DNA from: an uncultured Desulfosarcina sp.
GTDB taxonomy: Bacteria > Desulfobacterota > Desulfobacteria > Desulfobacterales > Desulfosarcinaceae
DNA: 64,000 nucleotides
Direction: 5' to 3'
Assembly (NCBI RefSeq): GCF_963668215.1
Contig: NZ_OY764190.1
Location: forward strand, 3,100,001 to 3,164,000
The translations under genes were made by a program, and so were the position numbers. This document shows, piece after piece, positions 33,920 to 42,300 of this stretch (its first letter is position 1; every line of letters begins with the position of its first letter). Below the pieces are notes generated by a model. The model ran no database searches. It saw only the letters and a program-made list of their open reading frames with translations, and was not told the origin of the DNA.

Positions 33920-36889
33920 TCAAGCGGGTTTCACCATGACGCATTGGGATGACCGTCCATCAATTTTTATTACAATGGGATGCTCCAGTCGGACATGGCG
34001 AATATAGGACATTTCCTGGACCACCGGAAGATGGTCGAGCCAACTCCACTCCAGATAATCATCCGAGCCCTCGTTAACCGTGACGTAAAAAACCCCCTGT
34101 GAAGTAATATTTTGAAAAAAATGAGATCCTTGGGAAGGGTCTGCCTTGAGATTGGCATCTCTCGATTCGATGATCGCACCTGCCCCTGAAATGTGATGCC
34201 ACTGAACCGGAATGCCTAGCCAGCGGTCGGAGGACCCCCAGCGGCCGGGACCGGCAAGCAGGTAACGGCGATTGTCATTGACCAGGGACGTATTCACCAG
34301 GCCGATTTCATCCACCATCTCTGTTGTCGCTTCTTTTTTGAATGCATCCGGTTTGACATAGACGATATCGGCGATTTCTTCATTTTTCCCATTGCCCAAT
34401 GCCTGCGAGGAGGTGCAGAAGGCGTTACAAATATCTTCGGGATTGATTCGGACTTCAAAACGACCCTCACCGGCAACCATGGGACGAATCTGGAGAAGAT
34501 GAAACGCTTCTTGTCGGCTCCTTTTCGATCCAAGGGTGACGGAAAACTCGATTTCTACGGGGCACCCCATTCCTCTTCTGCCCAGTTCCAGGATTTCAGC
34601 TAGCACTTCCGGAAGAGGAAAAGAACCGTACTTGAGGACTTGGGCAAAGGTAAGAACCTTTACGCCCTGGACGGTGCTGGTGTCGCGAATCCGATGTTCG
34701 TCGGGTACATAGGTGCTGGACAGGGATAGAACCGGGGCCTCCTGCAGAGCATCTTCCAGCCTACGGCGTTCGAGGTTGCCGTTGGTTGCAAAGTCCAACT
34801 TTTCCGGATAGTTCTTGATTTTCAACGCGTAGAAGCGGTGCTGAGAATTTTTGAGAATGTCATCGATGACCGAAAACTGAGGTAGAATGGAAGGATAGCG
34901 GGGGGAAAATCGGACGGTTTTCTCACCCTCGACCACCGTTTTACCCAAACCCAAAGCAATGTGCGTGATGCCTTCATCCGGCTTCATCGGTGGAATCGGA
35001 TAAAAGTTGTGAGATTGGGCGACCCCGGAGATTGCCGGATAAAAAAAATCGCCATAGGATCGGCCGGCAAGCTCTTGAACAATCACCGCCATGGCTTCTT
35101 CCTGGGGGGCGTTCCCGGTCGCTTTGGAAAAGGCGCGCGGTCCCTCGTAGAAAGTCGACGCATATACCAGCTTTACGGCGGTTACCAGATGGTCGAGCCG
35201 GCGGTTGAGGGATCGGTGATTGTTGGGGATCATGTAGGTTTCATACAGACCGGCATAAGGCTGAAACTGGGCGTCTTCCAGCAGGCTCGACGAACGGACC
35301 GAAAGAGGATAGTCGACCTGGTCCAGGAACGCCTTCAGGTCTTCAACCAGCCAGTCGGGCAGGTCAGCTTTGAGAAAGAGATGCTTTATGACATCATCGG
35401 GAAGCGTTTGTCCGGAAAGCCTCCTGAGATTGTTGTGCGCAATGAAGGCCTCGAATCCGTCCGTACTGATTACGAGCGTTTGGGGTATCCGGATGTCGAT
35501 GCCGGGAAATTTTTCATAAATGCTCATGTCCTGTTGCAGCAGGGCCGACAAGAAAGCCAGGCCCCGTGCCTTGCCACCCAGGGAGCCATGGCCGATTTTC
35601 ACGAAGTCCATTATCCTGGCATCGAAACTCTTTTTGCTGAACTGGGCCACAACGCCCTTCTGTTGCCATTTGCGCATTTCTTTGATGCCGGCGATAATAT
35701 AGCCTCGCAGGGATTCCGTGTCCTGAAAATCCCGGGCGTGGACCTCTCTGAATCGGGATGCCAGGGCGACTTCAGATCGCCCCATGATCCAATTCGAAAA
35801 ATGGTTCCTGCGGGCATGATGCCACAACGACGCCTCCGGTATTTCCGGCAGCAGGGCTTGCAGTGATCGCAGATCAGAGGCCCGGGCAATTTCCTTTCCG
35901 TCGGGCATGCGGAAAACGAAGTCCCCGAAACCCAAATGATCCATAAAAAAATCATGGAGTTCGGAAAGCAGGTCGGGCGCATTTTTATCGAGAAAAATTG
36001 CCGGGATGCGTGCGGCCCGCGCACGGTTGACCGACTCAGCGCTGAGAAGCAGCATCGGAAGGTCCGGTATCTCTTTTTTGAGTTTGGAGAGAAGCAAAAA
36101 TCCTGCGTCTTCAGTTAACCGGCCGTTTTTGGGAATCCGTGTGTCTGAGATAACACCCAAAAGATATTCCTGGTAGCGGGTGCAAAGCGCCAAGGCATCC
36201 TCGTACGTGTTCGCTAAAAGAATTTTGGGCCGTGATCGCATCCGCAACAGTCGATGTTCTTCATTCAACCCGACGCCGAGGACTGCCTGGGTCTGTTTTA
36301 CAATTTCTCTGTAGATCAGGGGTAAAAACGAGGAATAATAAACGGGGGAGTCCTCAACCAGGACCAATACCCGAACTTTGGCGTTTATGGTGTCATTGGA
36401 GACATTCAGATGGTCCTCGGTGTTTTTTACCAGTGCCAGAAGCAGATCCGAGTTCCCCGACCAGATAAAGACCTTGTCAATGCCACTGCAATCCCGATTT
36501 TCGGGCAGCGGAAACACTCCCCGAGGGCTATGGCTCAGCAGGATCACGGGAAGGTCCGGTGCGGTTGCCTTGATCTGGAGTGAGAAGGAAAAGGCATCCA
36601 TTTCATCTAAATGCGGGGTGGTGATGACCAGATCGATGGTTTTGTTTTTAAGAACTGCCAGGGCATCCCGAGCCGAAGCGGTCCGGGTCACCCGTGGTGG
36701 GTGGCTTAAATTCAATCCGCTGTATTCGTTTATAATTCTCGATGCAAGACTGCCGTCCTCTTCCATGATGAAGGCATCGTAAGGGCTCGACACCAATAGG
36801 ATTTCCTGAACCTTGAACGGCATCATTTCGTGGAACATCTTGAAATGGGAGCAAAATTCTTTGGCCGGGGCATTTTGCAGTCCAGTCAT
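33920..36889 (-). CDS. PEP-synthase-type ATP-grasp protein fused to receiver-like domains
   Basis: A 989-residue protein. Two receiver-like regions at the N terminus (about 25-150 and 165-330) keep the fold pattern (VLVLVEDSPVYYSSFLPLIY, LLLSAE), but the acceptor regions look degenerate. The C-terminal part (about 420-840) is the ATP-binding domain of PEP synthase/pyruvate phosphate dikinase (VKIGHGSLGGKARGLAFLSALL, LSVRSSSLLEDAQFQPYAGLYET). The phosphohistidine swivel domain and PEP-binding barrel are absent, so it cannot make PEP alone. The first ATG (36889) is used; a TTG 8 codons upstream is possible. Function unknown. Confidence 0.78.
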   Translation of the reverse strand: MTGLQNAPAKEFCSHFKMFHEMMPFKVQEILLVSSPYDAFIMEEDGSLASRIINEYSGLNLSHPPRVTRTASARDALAVLKNKTIDLVITTPHLDEMDAFSFSLQIKATAPDLPVILLSHSPRGVFPLPENRDCSGIDKVFIWSGNSDLLLALVKNTEDHLNVSNDTINAKVRVLVLVEDSPVYYSSFLPLIYREIVKQTQAVLGVGLNEEHRLLRMRSRPKILLANTYEDALALCTRYQEYLLGVISDTRIPKNGRLTEDAGFLLLSKLKKEIPDLPMLLLSAESVNRARAARIPAIFLDKNAPDLLSELHDFFMDHLGFGDFVFRMPDGKEIARASDLRSLQALLPEIPEASLWHHARRNHFSNWIMGRSEVALASRFREVHARDFQDTESLRGYIIAGIKEMRKWQQKGVVAQFSKKSFDARIMDFVKIGHGSLGGKARGLAFLSALLQQDMSIYEKFPGIDIRIPQTLVISTDGFEAFIAHNNLRRLSGQTLPDDVIKHLFLKADLPDWLVEDLKAFLDQVDYPLSVRSSSLLEDAQFQPYAGLYETYMIPNNHRSLNRRLDHLVTAVKLVYASTFYEGPRAFSKATGNAPQEEAMAVIVQELAGRSYGDFFYPAISGVAQSHNFYPIPPMKPDEGITHIALGLGKTVVEGEKTVRFSPRYPSILPQFSVIDDILKNSQHRFYALKIKNYPEKLDFATNGNLERRRLEDALQEAPVLSLSSTYVPDEHRIRDTSTVQGVKVLTFAQVLKYGSFPLPEVLAEILELGRRGMGCPVEIEFSVTLGSKRSRQEAFHLLQIRPMVAGEGRFEVRINPEDICNAFCTSSQALGNGKNEEIADIVYVKPDAFKKEATTEMVDEIGLVNTSLVNDNRRYLLAGPGRWGSSDRWLGIPVQWHHISGAGAIIESRDANLKADPSQGSHFFQNITSQGVFYVTVNEGSDDYLEWSWLDHLPVVQEMSYIRHVRLEHPIVIKIDGRSSQCVMVKPA

Positions 36890-37010
36890 CTCCGCCTGGT
36901 TCCTTTTATCCAATGGCTGACAGCCGGTTCAGGTCTGTAAGGTTTGGAAAGCAACGACGTCTGAATATATAACTGAAACTGAAAAATAAATCAAAAAATG
37001 AGATAAACTA

Positions 37011-37038
37011 AAAAAAAAGGGGCGGTGGAAACCGCCCC
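37011..37038 (-). terminator. Terminator of the glutamate-synthase-like gene
   Basis: Read on the minus strand, GGGGCGGT (37038-37031), loop TTCC, ACCGCCCC (37026-37019), then eight Ts (37018-37011). Confidence 0.85.
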
Positions 37039-37073
37039 TCGTATTCATTTTTGCTGCATCCCTGGGGGGATGA

Positions 37074-38657
37074 TCATGCATCAATAATTTTCAACGCTTC
37101 TTCCCGATAGGCGTTCATGACATAGGGAATCCCCGTCACGGAGGCACACTCTTCCGTCAACGAAAAGATATCGTTTCGGGTGATGTATTCCACTTTCCAG
37201 TTTCTGGAGCCGGCCATGATCTGCTGCAGGCCGACCTTAATTTTATCCACCGCACTGAAAATTCCCACGGCGCCGAGGGGCAGCGAAGTGACGTCGGAGC
37301 CGTATTTTTCTTTGAGCACCTCATAATTCATGAAGATCTCTTCCTTGGTCGTGCCGAATTTGGATACCGTCGACGGGAGTCCGCCCTGTTCCCCTCGCAG
37401 CCATTTCTCGGTGTTTTTGCCGACCATGCCCGGAATCATCAGCGCACGCCCCATGCAGACAGCTTTGCAATAGGGGGCGCCCAGGGCCAGGGCCTTAAAA
37501 ACATGATCTTCCGACGAAAAACCGCCTGCAAAGGCGATATCCGGGACCGGTCTGCCCTTTTGGGCCAGGCGGTCACACAATTCATAGGCCATGGAATGCA
37601 GGTAGATGGATGGAACACCCCATTCGCACATCATTCTCCAGGGGCTCATCCCCGTTCCTCCCGGGGCTCCGTCAATGGTGAGCAGATCGATTTTAGCGTC
37701 GCTCGACCAGCGGATGGCCATGGCCAACTCTCGCATGGGATAGGCTCCGGTTTTCAACGTGATGCGTTTGGCACCGAGTTTGCGAAGTCGATCCACCTCG
37801 GCCATGAAGCCCTCCTGATCGATGAATCCCAATCGGGAGTGGCGCTCGAACTGCTTCAGTGGTCCGGCCTTGAAGGCAGCCTGGAAAGCCGGGACCTCCG
37901 GATCCGGAGTGACGATGTAGCCGCGCTTTTTCAGCTCGATGGCCCTTTCCAGAGAGTTGACCTTGATTTCTCCGCCGATGCATTTGGCACCCTGGCCCCA
38001 TTTCAGCTCGATGGTTTCGACGCCCAGCTTTTCGATGACATACTCCGCCACTCCGTTGCGGGTGTCTTCCACGTTCATCTGTACCAGGATGTCTCCGTAG
38101 CCTTCATGGAAGCGTCGATATTCTTTGACCCGGCGGTCCATTTCCGGCGATTTGGCGACTTTCCCCTTGCTGTTGAATTCGAGTTGGGGATCGATGCCGC
38201 AGACGTTCTCGCCGCATACCAGGGTAATGCCGCTGATGGCCGCACCGATGGCGAAATGCTCCCAGTTTTTGCGTGCGATATCCGTGCTGCCCAAGGCTCC
38301 TGTGAAAATTGGCACTTTCATCTTGACCTTGCTGTCGACGCCAAAGGCGGTTTCGGTATCCACGTTGGGGAAGGTGGCTTCATCGGGGTTGGGATTGATG
38401 CCATTGGCACCCATTGCGTAGCCGTTGATATTCAGATGGGAGTAGTCGATCGGGTAATCCTTGTCCGCACCTGCGGTGATGCTGCCGAAGGGTTGCGGAT
38501 AGAGCAGTTCCCGCCCCCTGAATGTCGCTCTGAACAGATCGCAGTTGCCTTTGCAGCCATCCACGCATCGGCTGCACAGGCCGGACTGCGGGGCGACGTC
38601 ACGGGAACGGTTTTTGGTTTCGAGGGCTTCGTTTGCATTGGGTCTTTGAAGATTCAT
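37074..38657 (-). CDS. Glutamate synthase FMN-domain protein (GltB-like, stand-alone)
   Basis: A 527-residue protein equal to the FMN-binding synthase domain of glutamate synthase large subunit. It shows LKTGAYPMRELAMAIRWSSDAKIDLLTIDGAPGGTGMSPW and GRALMIPGMVG, part of the phosphate and flavin site. It has no amidotransferase or GXGXG domain, like archaeal-type split enzymes. The N terminus adds four cysteines, Cys28, 31, 35 and 39 (C-x2-C-x3-C-x3-C), that could hold an Fe-S cluster. The ATG at 38657 follows AAGGAAAG. An amidotransferase gene lies 1.2 kb away, and the leader carries a likely ANTAR-controlled terminator. It probably makes glutamate or moves electrons in ammonium assimilation. 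Confidence 0.82.
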   Translation of the reverse strand: MNLQRPNANEALETKNRSRDVAPQSGLCSRCVDGCKGNCDLFRATFRGRELLYPQPFGSITAGADKDYPIDYSHLNINGYAMGANGINPNPDEATFPNVDTETAFGVDSKVKMKVPIFTGALGSTDIARKNWEHFAIGAAISGITLVCGENVCGIDPQLEFNSKGKVAKSPEMDRRVKEYRRFHEGYGDILVQMNVEDTRNGVAEYVIEKLGVETIELKWGQGAKCIGGEIKVNSLERAIELKKRGYIVTPDPEVPAFQAAFKAGPLKQFERHSRLGFIDQEGFMAEVDRLRKLGAKRITLKTGAYPMRELAMAIRWSSDAKIDLLTIDGAPGGTGMSPWRMMCEWGVPSIYLHSMAYELCDRLAQKGRPVPDIAFAGGFSSEDHVFKALALGAPYCKAVCMGRALMIPGMVGKNTEKWLRGEQGGLPSTVSKFGTTKEEIFMNYEVLKEKYGSDVTSLPLGAVGIFSAVDKIKVGLQQIMAGSRNWKVEYITRNDIFSLTEECASVTGIPYVMNAYREEALKIIDA

Positions 38658-38729
38658 GATTTCTTTCCTTACCTGTTTAGACGTTGAACCGCTATGCCAC
38701 TCGTGCGAGCCGACCGGCAATGCTGCCAC

Positions 38730-38765
38730 AAAAAAAGGCGGCCTTCCTCTCAGAGGAAGGTCGCC
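38730..38765 (-). terminator. Second leader terminator of the GltB-like gene
   Basis: Minus strand: GGCG-A-CCTTCCTCT, a one-base loop region, AGAGGAAGG-C-CGCC, followed by seven Ts (38736-38730). It lies 73 bp upstream of the start codon, so transcription must pass it to reach the gene. Confidence 0.75.
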
Positions 38766-38778
38766 TCGCCAAAACCCA

Positions 38779-38821
38779 AAAAGGCGTCTTCCCCGATTCG
38801 GGGCAATTCACGGACGCCTTT
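38779..38821 (-). terminator. First leader terminator, overlapping ANTAR hairpin P2
   Basis: Minus strand: AAAGGCGTC (38821-38813) pairs with GACGCCTTT (38788-38780), enclosing a small hairpin CCCCG-AAT-CGGGG, followed by Ts. Its 5' arm is the same sequence as the loop and 3' arm of hairpin P2, so the two folds exclude each other. Confidence 0.65.
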
Positions 38822-38857
38822 GTCGTTTCTGTTTGTTTTACACGCCGTTGTGTAAAA
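38810..38857 (-). promoter_or_regulatory. Probable ANTAR target: paired hexaloop hairpins P1 and P2
   Basis: Minus strand. P1 (38857-38836): TTTTACAC, loop AACGGC, GTGTAAAA, a perfect 8-bp stem. Linker of 9 nt. P2 (38826-38810): ACGAC, loop AAAGGC, GTCCGT, a 5-bp stem with one bulged base. Both loops have six bases with A first and G fourth, the known recognition feature of ANTAR antiterminators. P2 overlaps the 5' arm of the following terminator. The GAF-ANTAR gene is immediately upstream. Confidence 0.72.
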
Positions 38858-38880
38858 ATAAGGTTCGCTGAATTCAGCTA

Positions 38881-38909
38881 CAGTTATCAGCGCGCTGGGT
38901 TAATGTCAA
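38881..38909 (-). promoter_or_regulatory. Promoter ahead of the ANTAR-type leader
   Basis: Minus strand TTGACA (38909-38904), 17-bp spacer, TAACTG (38886-38881) preceded by TGA, an extended -10. A 12-bp perfect palindrome GCTGAATTCAGC (38878-38867) covers the predicted start and may be an operator. Confidence 0.45.
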
Positions 38910-38928
38910 TGAGAAAGTTAAGTAAAAC

Positions 38929-39714
38929 TTACGTAGGATCTTTTTTCAGGGCGTGGGGAATGCTGGAGTAATATCCCAAATCTTCGGACAGCAAAATAGC
39001 TTCGGCGACTGCTCGCATGGATTTGCGGCTGTCCATGCTTCTCTTCTGTATCCAACGAAATGCACTGTTGACATCCAACCCTCTACGGCGAACCAGAATC
39101 TCTTTGGCCCTTTCAATGAGTTTTCGTGATTCCAGCTCCTCCTGGATAACCTGGGCTTTGAGCATGAGTTCCGTATTCATGATGGCCAGCGCGGCCTGAT
39201 TGGCCACAGCGGTCAAGAGGTTGATTTCGGTCCTGGAAAAAGTGTGTGGGGTGGCCGTGAAACAGTTGAGCACCCCGATGATCCGCTCGTCTTTCAATTG
39301 GAGGGGGACGCCCACCATGGAAACCAGTTTCAGTTTGCGGGCCATCTCCTTTTCCTTGAACCGTTTGCTGCGGAGTACGTTTTTGATGGTAATGGGCCGT
39401 TTGTGGGTCACCACATATCCGACGACACCTTCATTTAAATTCAAAGAGCGGTCTTTGACATATTCCGGGTCGATGGATTGTGTGGCTTTCAGCTTTATTT
39501 GAGGGGGCTTTTCGTTTTTATCGACGAGCCACAGGGAACAGATCTCGACTTCGGTGACCTTGGCGGTGACCATGACGATGAGTTTGAGCAGATCTTCTAG
39601 AAACAGGTCCGATGTGATGGCCCGACTGATATCCGTCAATGCCTTGATGTAGCCGTCGTAGGTGTTCTGGTCGCTTTTTTCCATGTCCGGATGGTACAAT
39701 GGAGAAGTTGACAT
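38929..39714 (-). CDS. GAF-ANTAR transcription antiterminator
   Basis: A 261-residue protein: a GAF sensor domain (about 25-175) joined to an ANTAR RNA-binding domain (about 195-250). The ANTAR part shows KLIERAKEILVRRRGLDVNSAFRWIQKRSM followed by RAVAEAILLSE, a three-helix pattern. ANTAR proteins bind paired hexaloop hairpins in leaders and stop terminator formation. Just downstream is a leader with two such hairpins overlapping a terminator ahead of the GltB-like gene, so that gene is its likely target. The GAF ligand is unknown; glutamine, 2-oxoglutarate or ammonium status are reasonable guesses. A second ATG ten codons in is possible; neither has a clear ribosome-binding site. Confidence 0.9.
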   Translation of the reverse strand: MSTSPLYHPDMEKSDQNTYDGYIKALTDISRAITSDLFLEDLLKLIVMVTAKVTEVEICSLWLVDKNEKPPQIKLKATQSIDPEYVKDRSLNLNEGVVGYVVTHKRPITIKNVLRSKRFKEKEMARKLKLVSMVGVPLQLKDERIIGVLNCFTATPHTFSRTEINLLTAVANQAALAIMNTELMLKAQVIQEELESRKLIERAKEILVRRRGLDVNSAFRWIQKRSMDSRKSMRAVAEAILLSEDLGYYSSIPHALKKDPT

Positions 39715-39759
39715 TTCAATGCTTTGTTTGGCAACGCAACCGGGCCGGCGGGTTTTTTA

Positions 39760-39787
39760 TTGACAATTAGCAAAACTGAAATAAAAT
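39760..39787 (+). promoter_or_regulatory. Promoter of the glutamine amidotransferase gene
   Basis: TTGACA (39760-39765), 16-bp spacer, TAAAAT (39782-39787). Just downstream TTCAGCGAA (39800-39808) also occurs at the promoter of the GltB-like gene (minus strand 38872-38864). Confidence 0.55.
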
Positions 39788-39838
39788 CAAAAAAATAATT
39801 TCAGCGAATACGATTTGTAGCTCTGACGAGGAGGTTCC

Positions 39839-40966
39839 ATGTGCCGGTTGCTCGCCATCACGAGTCGCGACCCTGTTTCTCCGGAAAAGGCCATTGCCGG
39901 TCTTGCCGCTATGCGGGAGGGCTATGACGGATCGGGTGTCGGCATGCTTTTGCGGGACATCGGCGGCCCGTTCGCCAACATGAAAAATATTCCGGTGCTG
40001 TCGGGGATCTTTTCTTCGGCGGGACTCAAGCGGTTGGACCGTTTCATGATGGCCAAAGGGTTCACCACCAAGTACAAGATCACCTTCAAGACCAATGGCC
40101 GCCGACCGGCCGGCGTACCCAAGCGGGATGTCTACCTGGTGCGGGCCTACGACTATCCCACGGAATGGGAAGAAACCCCGGAAAGCGAATTGCTGCGTCG
40201 CCTGATGCCGATCCGACTGGAATTGAAAGAGATGGGCGAAGCGGAAAAAGACATGGCCGTTTTTTCATTCTGGCCGGATACGATCATGATCAAGGAGGTC
40301 GGCGATCCAGTGGCGGTGGCCGACTATCTCCAACTGGACCGCAAGGACCTGACGGCGCGTCTGATACTGCTGCAGGGCCGGCAGAACACCAATCACGAAA
40401 TCGACCTTTACGCCTGTCACCCCTTTTTTCTGGAGGGGTATTCAACCATGACCAACGGAGAGAATACCGCCTTTATCCAGAATCGAGAGTTTCTCCTTTC
40501 CAGGAAGTTTGCGGGATACCGGGGGTATGTATCCGATTCGGAAGTGTTCACCCATAGCCTTCACTATTTTGTCGAGTACCTGGGGCTGGATCTGGCCTGC
40601 TACAAGCACGGCATTACGCCGTTGACCGATGAAGCCCTCCGAGGCCATCCGGACGCCGTTTTTCTCACCCAACTGAAATACGCTTGCAGGAACCTGATTA
40701 TCGACGGCCCCAATTGCGTGATCGGCTGCCTGCCGGACATGACGCTTTTTATGGTCCAGGATCGCAAAAAGCTGCGACCCGGTGTCATCGGCGGCGACAA
40801 TGGCACCTTCGTTTTTGCCTCAGAAATGTGCGGCCTCGACGCCGTCATCCCCCAGCGGGACAAAGCCCGCGATATCCAACCCATGCATCTGGACACCGCC
40901 ATCGTTCGCCCGGACCGCAGTGCAGTGGAGCTGGTCCGGCAGACGGATGCTGTATTGGCAAACTAG
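39839..40966 (+). CDS. Class II glutamine amidotransferase (GltB N-domain-like)
   Basis: A 375-residue protein beginning MCRLLAITS. Removal of Met would expose Cys2 as the N-terminal nucleophile of an Ntn glutaminase. Further landmarks are REGYDGSGVGMLLRD, the stretch around HPFFLEGYSTMTNGENTAF that matches the Gln-binding loop, and GGDNGTFVFASEMCGLDAV. It equals the amidotransferase part of a split, archaeal-type glutamate synthase and would feed ammonia to the FMN-domain protein encoded nearby. GAGGAGG precedes the ATG. It is divergent from the ANTAR gene. Confidence 0.85.
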   Translation: MCRLLAITSRDPVSPEKAIAGLAAMREGYDGSGVGMLLRDIGGPFANMKNIPVLSGIFSSAGLKRLDRFMMAKGFTTKYKITFKTNGRRPAGVPKRDVYLVRAYDYPTEWEETPESELLRRLMPIRLELKEMGEAEKDMAVFSFWPDTIMIKEVGDPVAVADYLQLDRKDLTARLILLQGRQNTNHEIDLYACHPFFLEGYSTMTNGENTAFIQNREFLLSRKFAGYRGYVSDSEVFTHSLHYFVEYLGLDLACYKHGITPLTDEALRGHPDAVFLTQLKYACRNLIIDGPNCVIGCLPDMTLFMVQDRKKLRPGVIGGDNGTFVFASEMCGLDAVIPQRDKARDIQPMHLDTAIVRPDRSAVELVRQTDAVLAN

Positions 40967-41052
40967 ATGCAAAGAGTAAAGGGCCTGCCTTTCAAGGTTT
41001 TAAAAAAACCTCAGCGCTCTCCGCGCCTCTGCGGTGAATAAAAAATTTCCGG

Positions 41053-42189
41053 TCAGGTGTTTAATCCCAATTCCTCGGCATTGACGATGCTGGGGATCGC
41101 CCGCGGCGGATGTTCGCCAAGAAAAGGCTCGATGTCCGGCTTTCCCCACAACGGATCGCCGCGCAGCAGTCCGGCCACGTTGCAGGCCGCCAGGATGGCC
41201 ATGCCTTCGCGGGTCCAGCGGGTGGCCGAGGCGATGTGTGGAACGACGATTACATTGTCCAATTCGGCCAGACCGGGGGCCATGGCCGGTTCATGTTCGA
41301 AGACGTCCAGGCCGACGCGAAAATCGGGGTGGTTCCGGCAATGATCCACAAGGGCGGCTTCATCGATGACCGGACCGCGGCTGGTATTGATCAAGATGGC
41401 GTCGGTCTTCATCAGACCAAGGGTGTGGGCGTTAATAAGATGATGCGTACTGTCATCCAAAACGGTGTGGATGCTCACGCAGTCCGCCGCTTTCAGCAGG
41501 GCTTCCAGATCTGCATCCCGACGGCAGGTAACCGGCCGCAATCCCCAGGTGTCGCGGAATTTGCTGAATTCGGAAACAAAATTCTCCAATTCTGGGTTGG
41601 CGTCCAAATCATAATAGACCACCGACATGCCATGCCCCTGAATCATCATGCGGGCATAGGCGGCGCCGATTCTGCCGGCCCCGATGATGCCCAGCGTCTT
41701 GCCGTTGAGCAGGCTGCCCAGGAAAAGATCGGGGAGCCAACCGGTGTAGCGGCCCGCCCGCATGAAGCGTTCAGCCTCGCCCAAGCGCCGGGCTGCTGCA
41801 AACGTGAGCGCGACAGCCATTTCCGCCGTGGTTTCGGTCAACACGCCCGGCGTGTTGCCCACCGGAATGCCCGCACGGGTAGCTGCCGCCAGGTCGACGT
41901 TGTTGTAGCCTACGGCGTAGTTGCTGTAGGCGGTGCCGCCGGCGGCCTTGAGCGCCGTGAAAAGCGCTTCCCCCCAGGATTCGGTAAGCTGGCCGATGGC
42001 CCCATGGCAGCGGTTGACCATGGCGGCGCGAATGGTTTCGACATCCAATACCGACTTCTCCTGACAAACATCCACCCGGCAATCGGCGGCGGTGAGAATA
42101 TCGATCCAGCGGCTGCCGGGCAGCGTTTTGGTAACGATGACACGGTATTTACCTTTGGGGTTCAAGACGTTCCAGGAAGCGTTGCCCAT
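41053..42189 (-). CDS. Hydroxypyruvate reductase, plant HPR1-like
   Basis: A 378-residue NAD(P)H-dependent D-2-hydroxyacid dehydrogenase. It carries GIIGAGRIGAAYARMM (nucleotide site), NTSRGPVIDEAALVDH with catalytic Arg, GLDVFEHEPAM with Glu, and VVPHIASATRWTREGM with catalytic His. The blocks GQLTESWGEALF, AVGYNNVDL, GNTPGVLTETTAE and GRYTGWLPDLFLG match the peroxisomal hydroxypyruvate reductase of plants far better than ordinary SerA or GhrB. The protein length (plant enzyme about 386) also fits. Probable reaction: hydroxypyruvate or glyoxylate to glycerate or glycolate. CAGGAGAAACT precedes the ATG. Confidence 0.88.
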   Translation of the reverse strand: MGNASWNVLNPKGKYRVIVTKTLPGSRWIDILTAADCRVDVCQEKSVLDVETIRAAMVNRCHGAIGQLTESWGEALFTALKAAGGTAYSNYAVGYNNVDLAAATRAGIPVGNTPGVLTETTAEMAVALTFAAARRLGEAERFMRAGRYTGWLPDLFLGSLLNGKTLGIIGAGRIGAAYARMMIQGHGMSVVYYDLDANPELENFVSEFSKFRDTWGLRPVTCRRDADLEALLKAADCVSIHTVLDDSTHHLINAHTLGLMKTDAILINTSRGPVIDEAALVDHCRNHPDFRVGLDVFEHEPAMAPGLAELDNVIVVPHIASATRWTREGMAILAACNVAGLLRGDPLWGKPDIEPFLGEHPPRAIPSIVNAEELGLNT

Positions 42190-42300
42190 AGTTTCTCCTG
42201 TGGTTCAGGAATACTGGGGTGGGGTTGTTGGGCTGCAAAAGCTCATAGCTGATTGCTCATAGGCTGTGGTGTTCTCTGTTTTCCGTTCACTGTTCACAGA

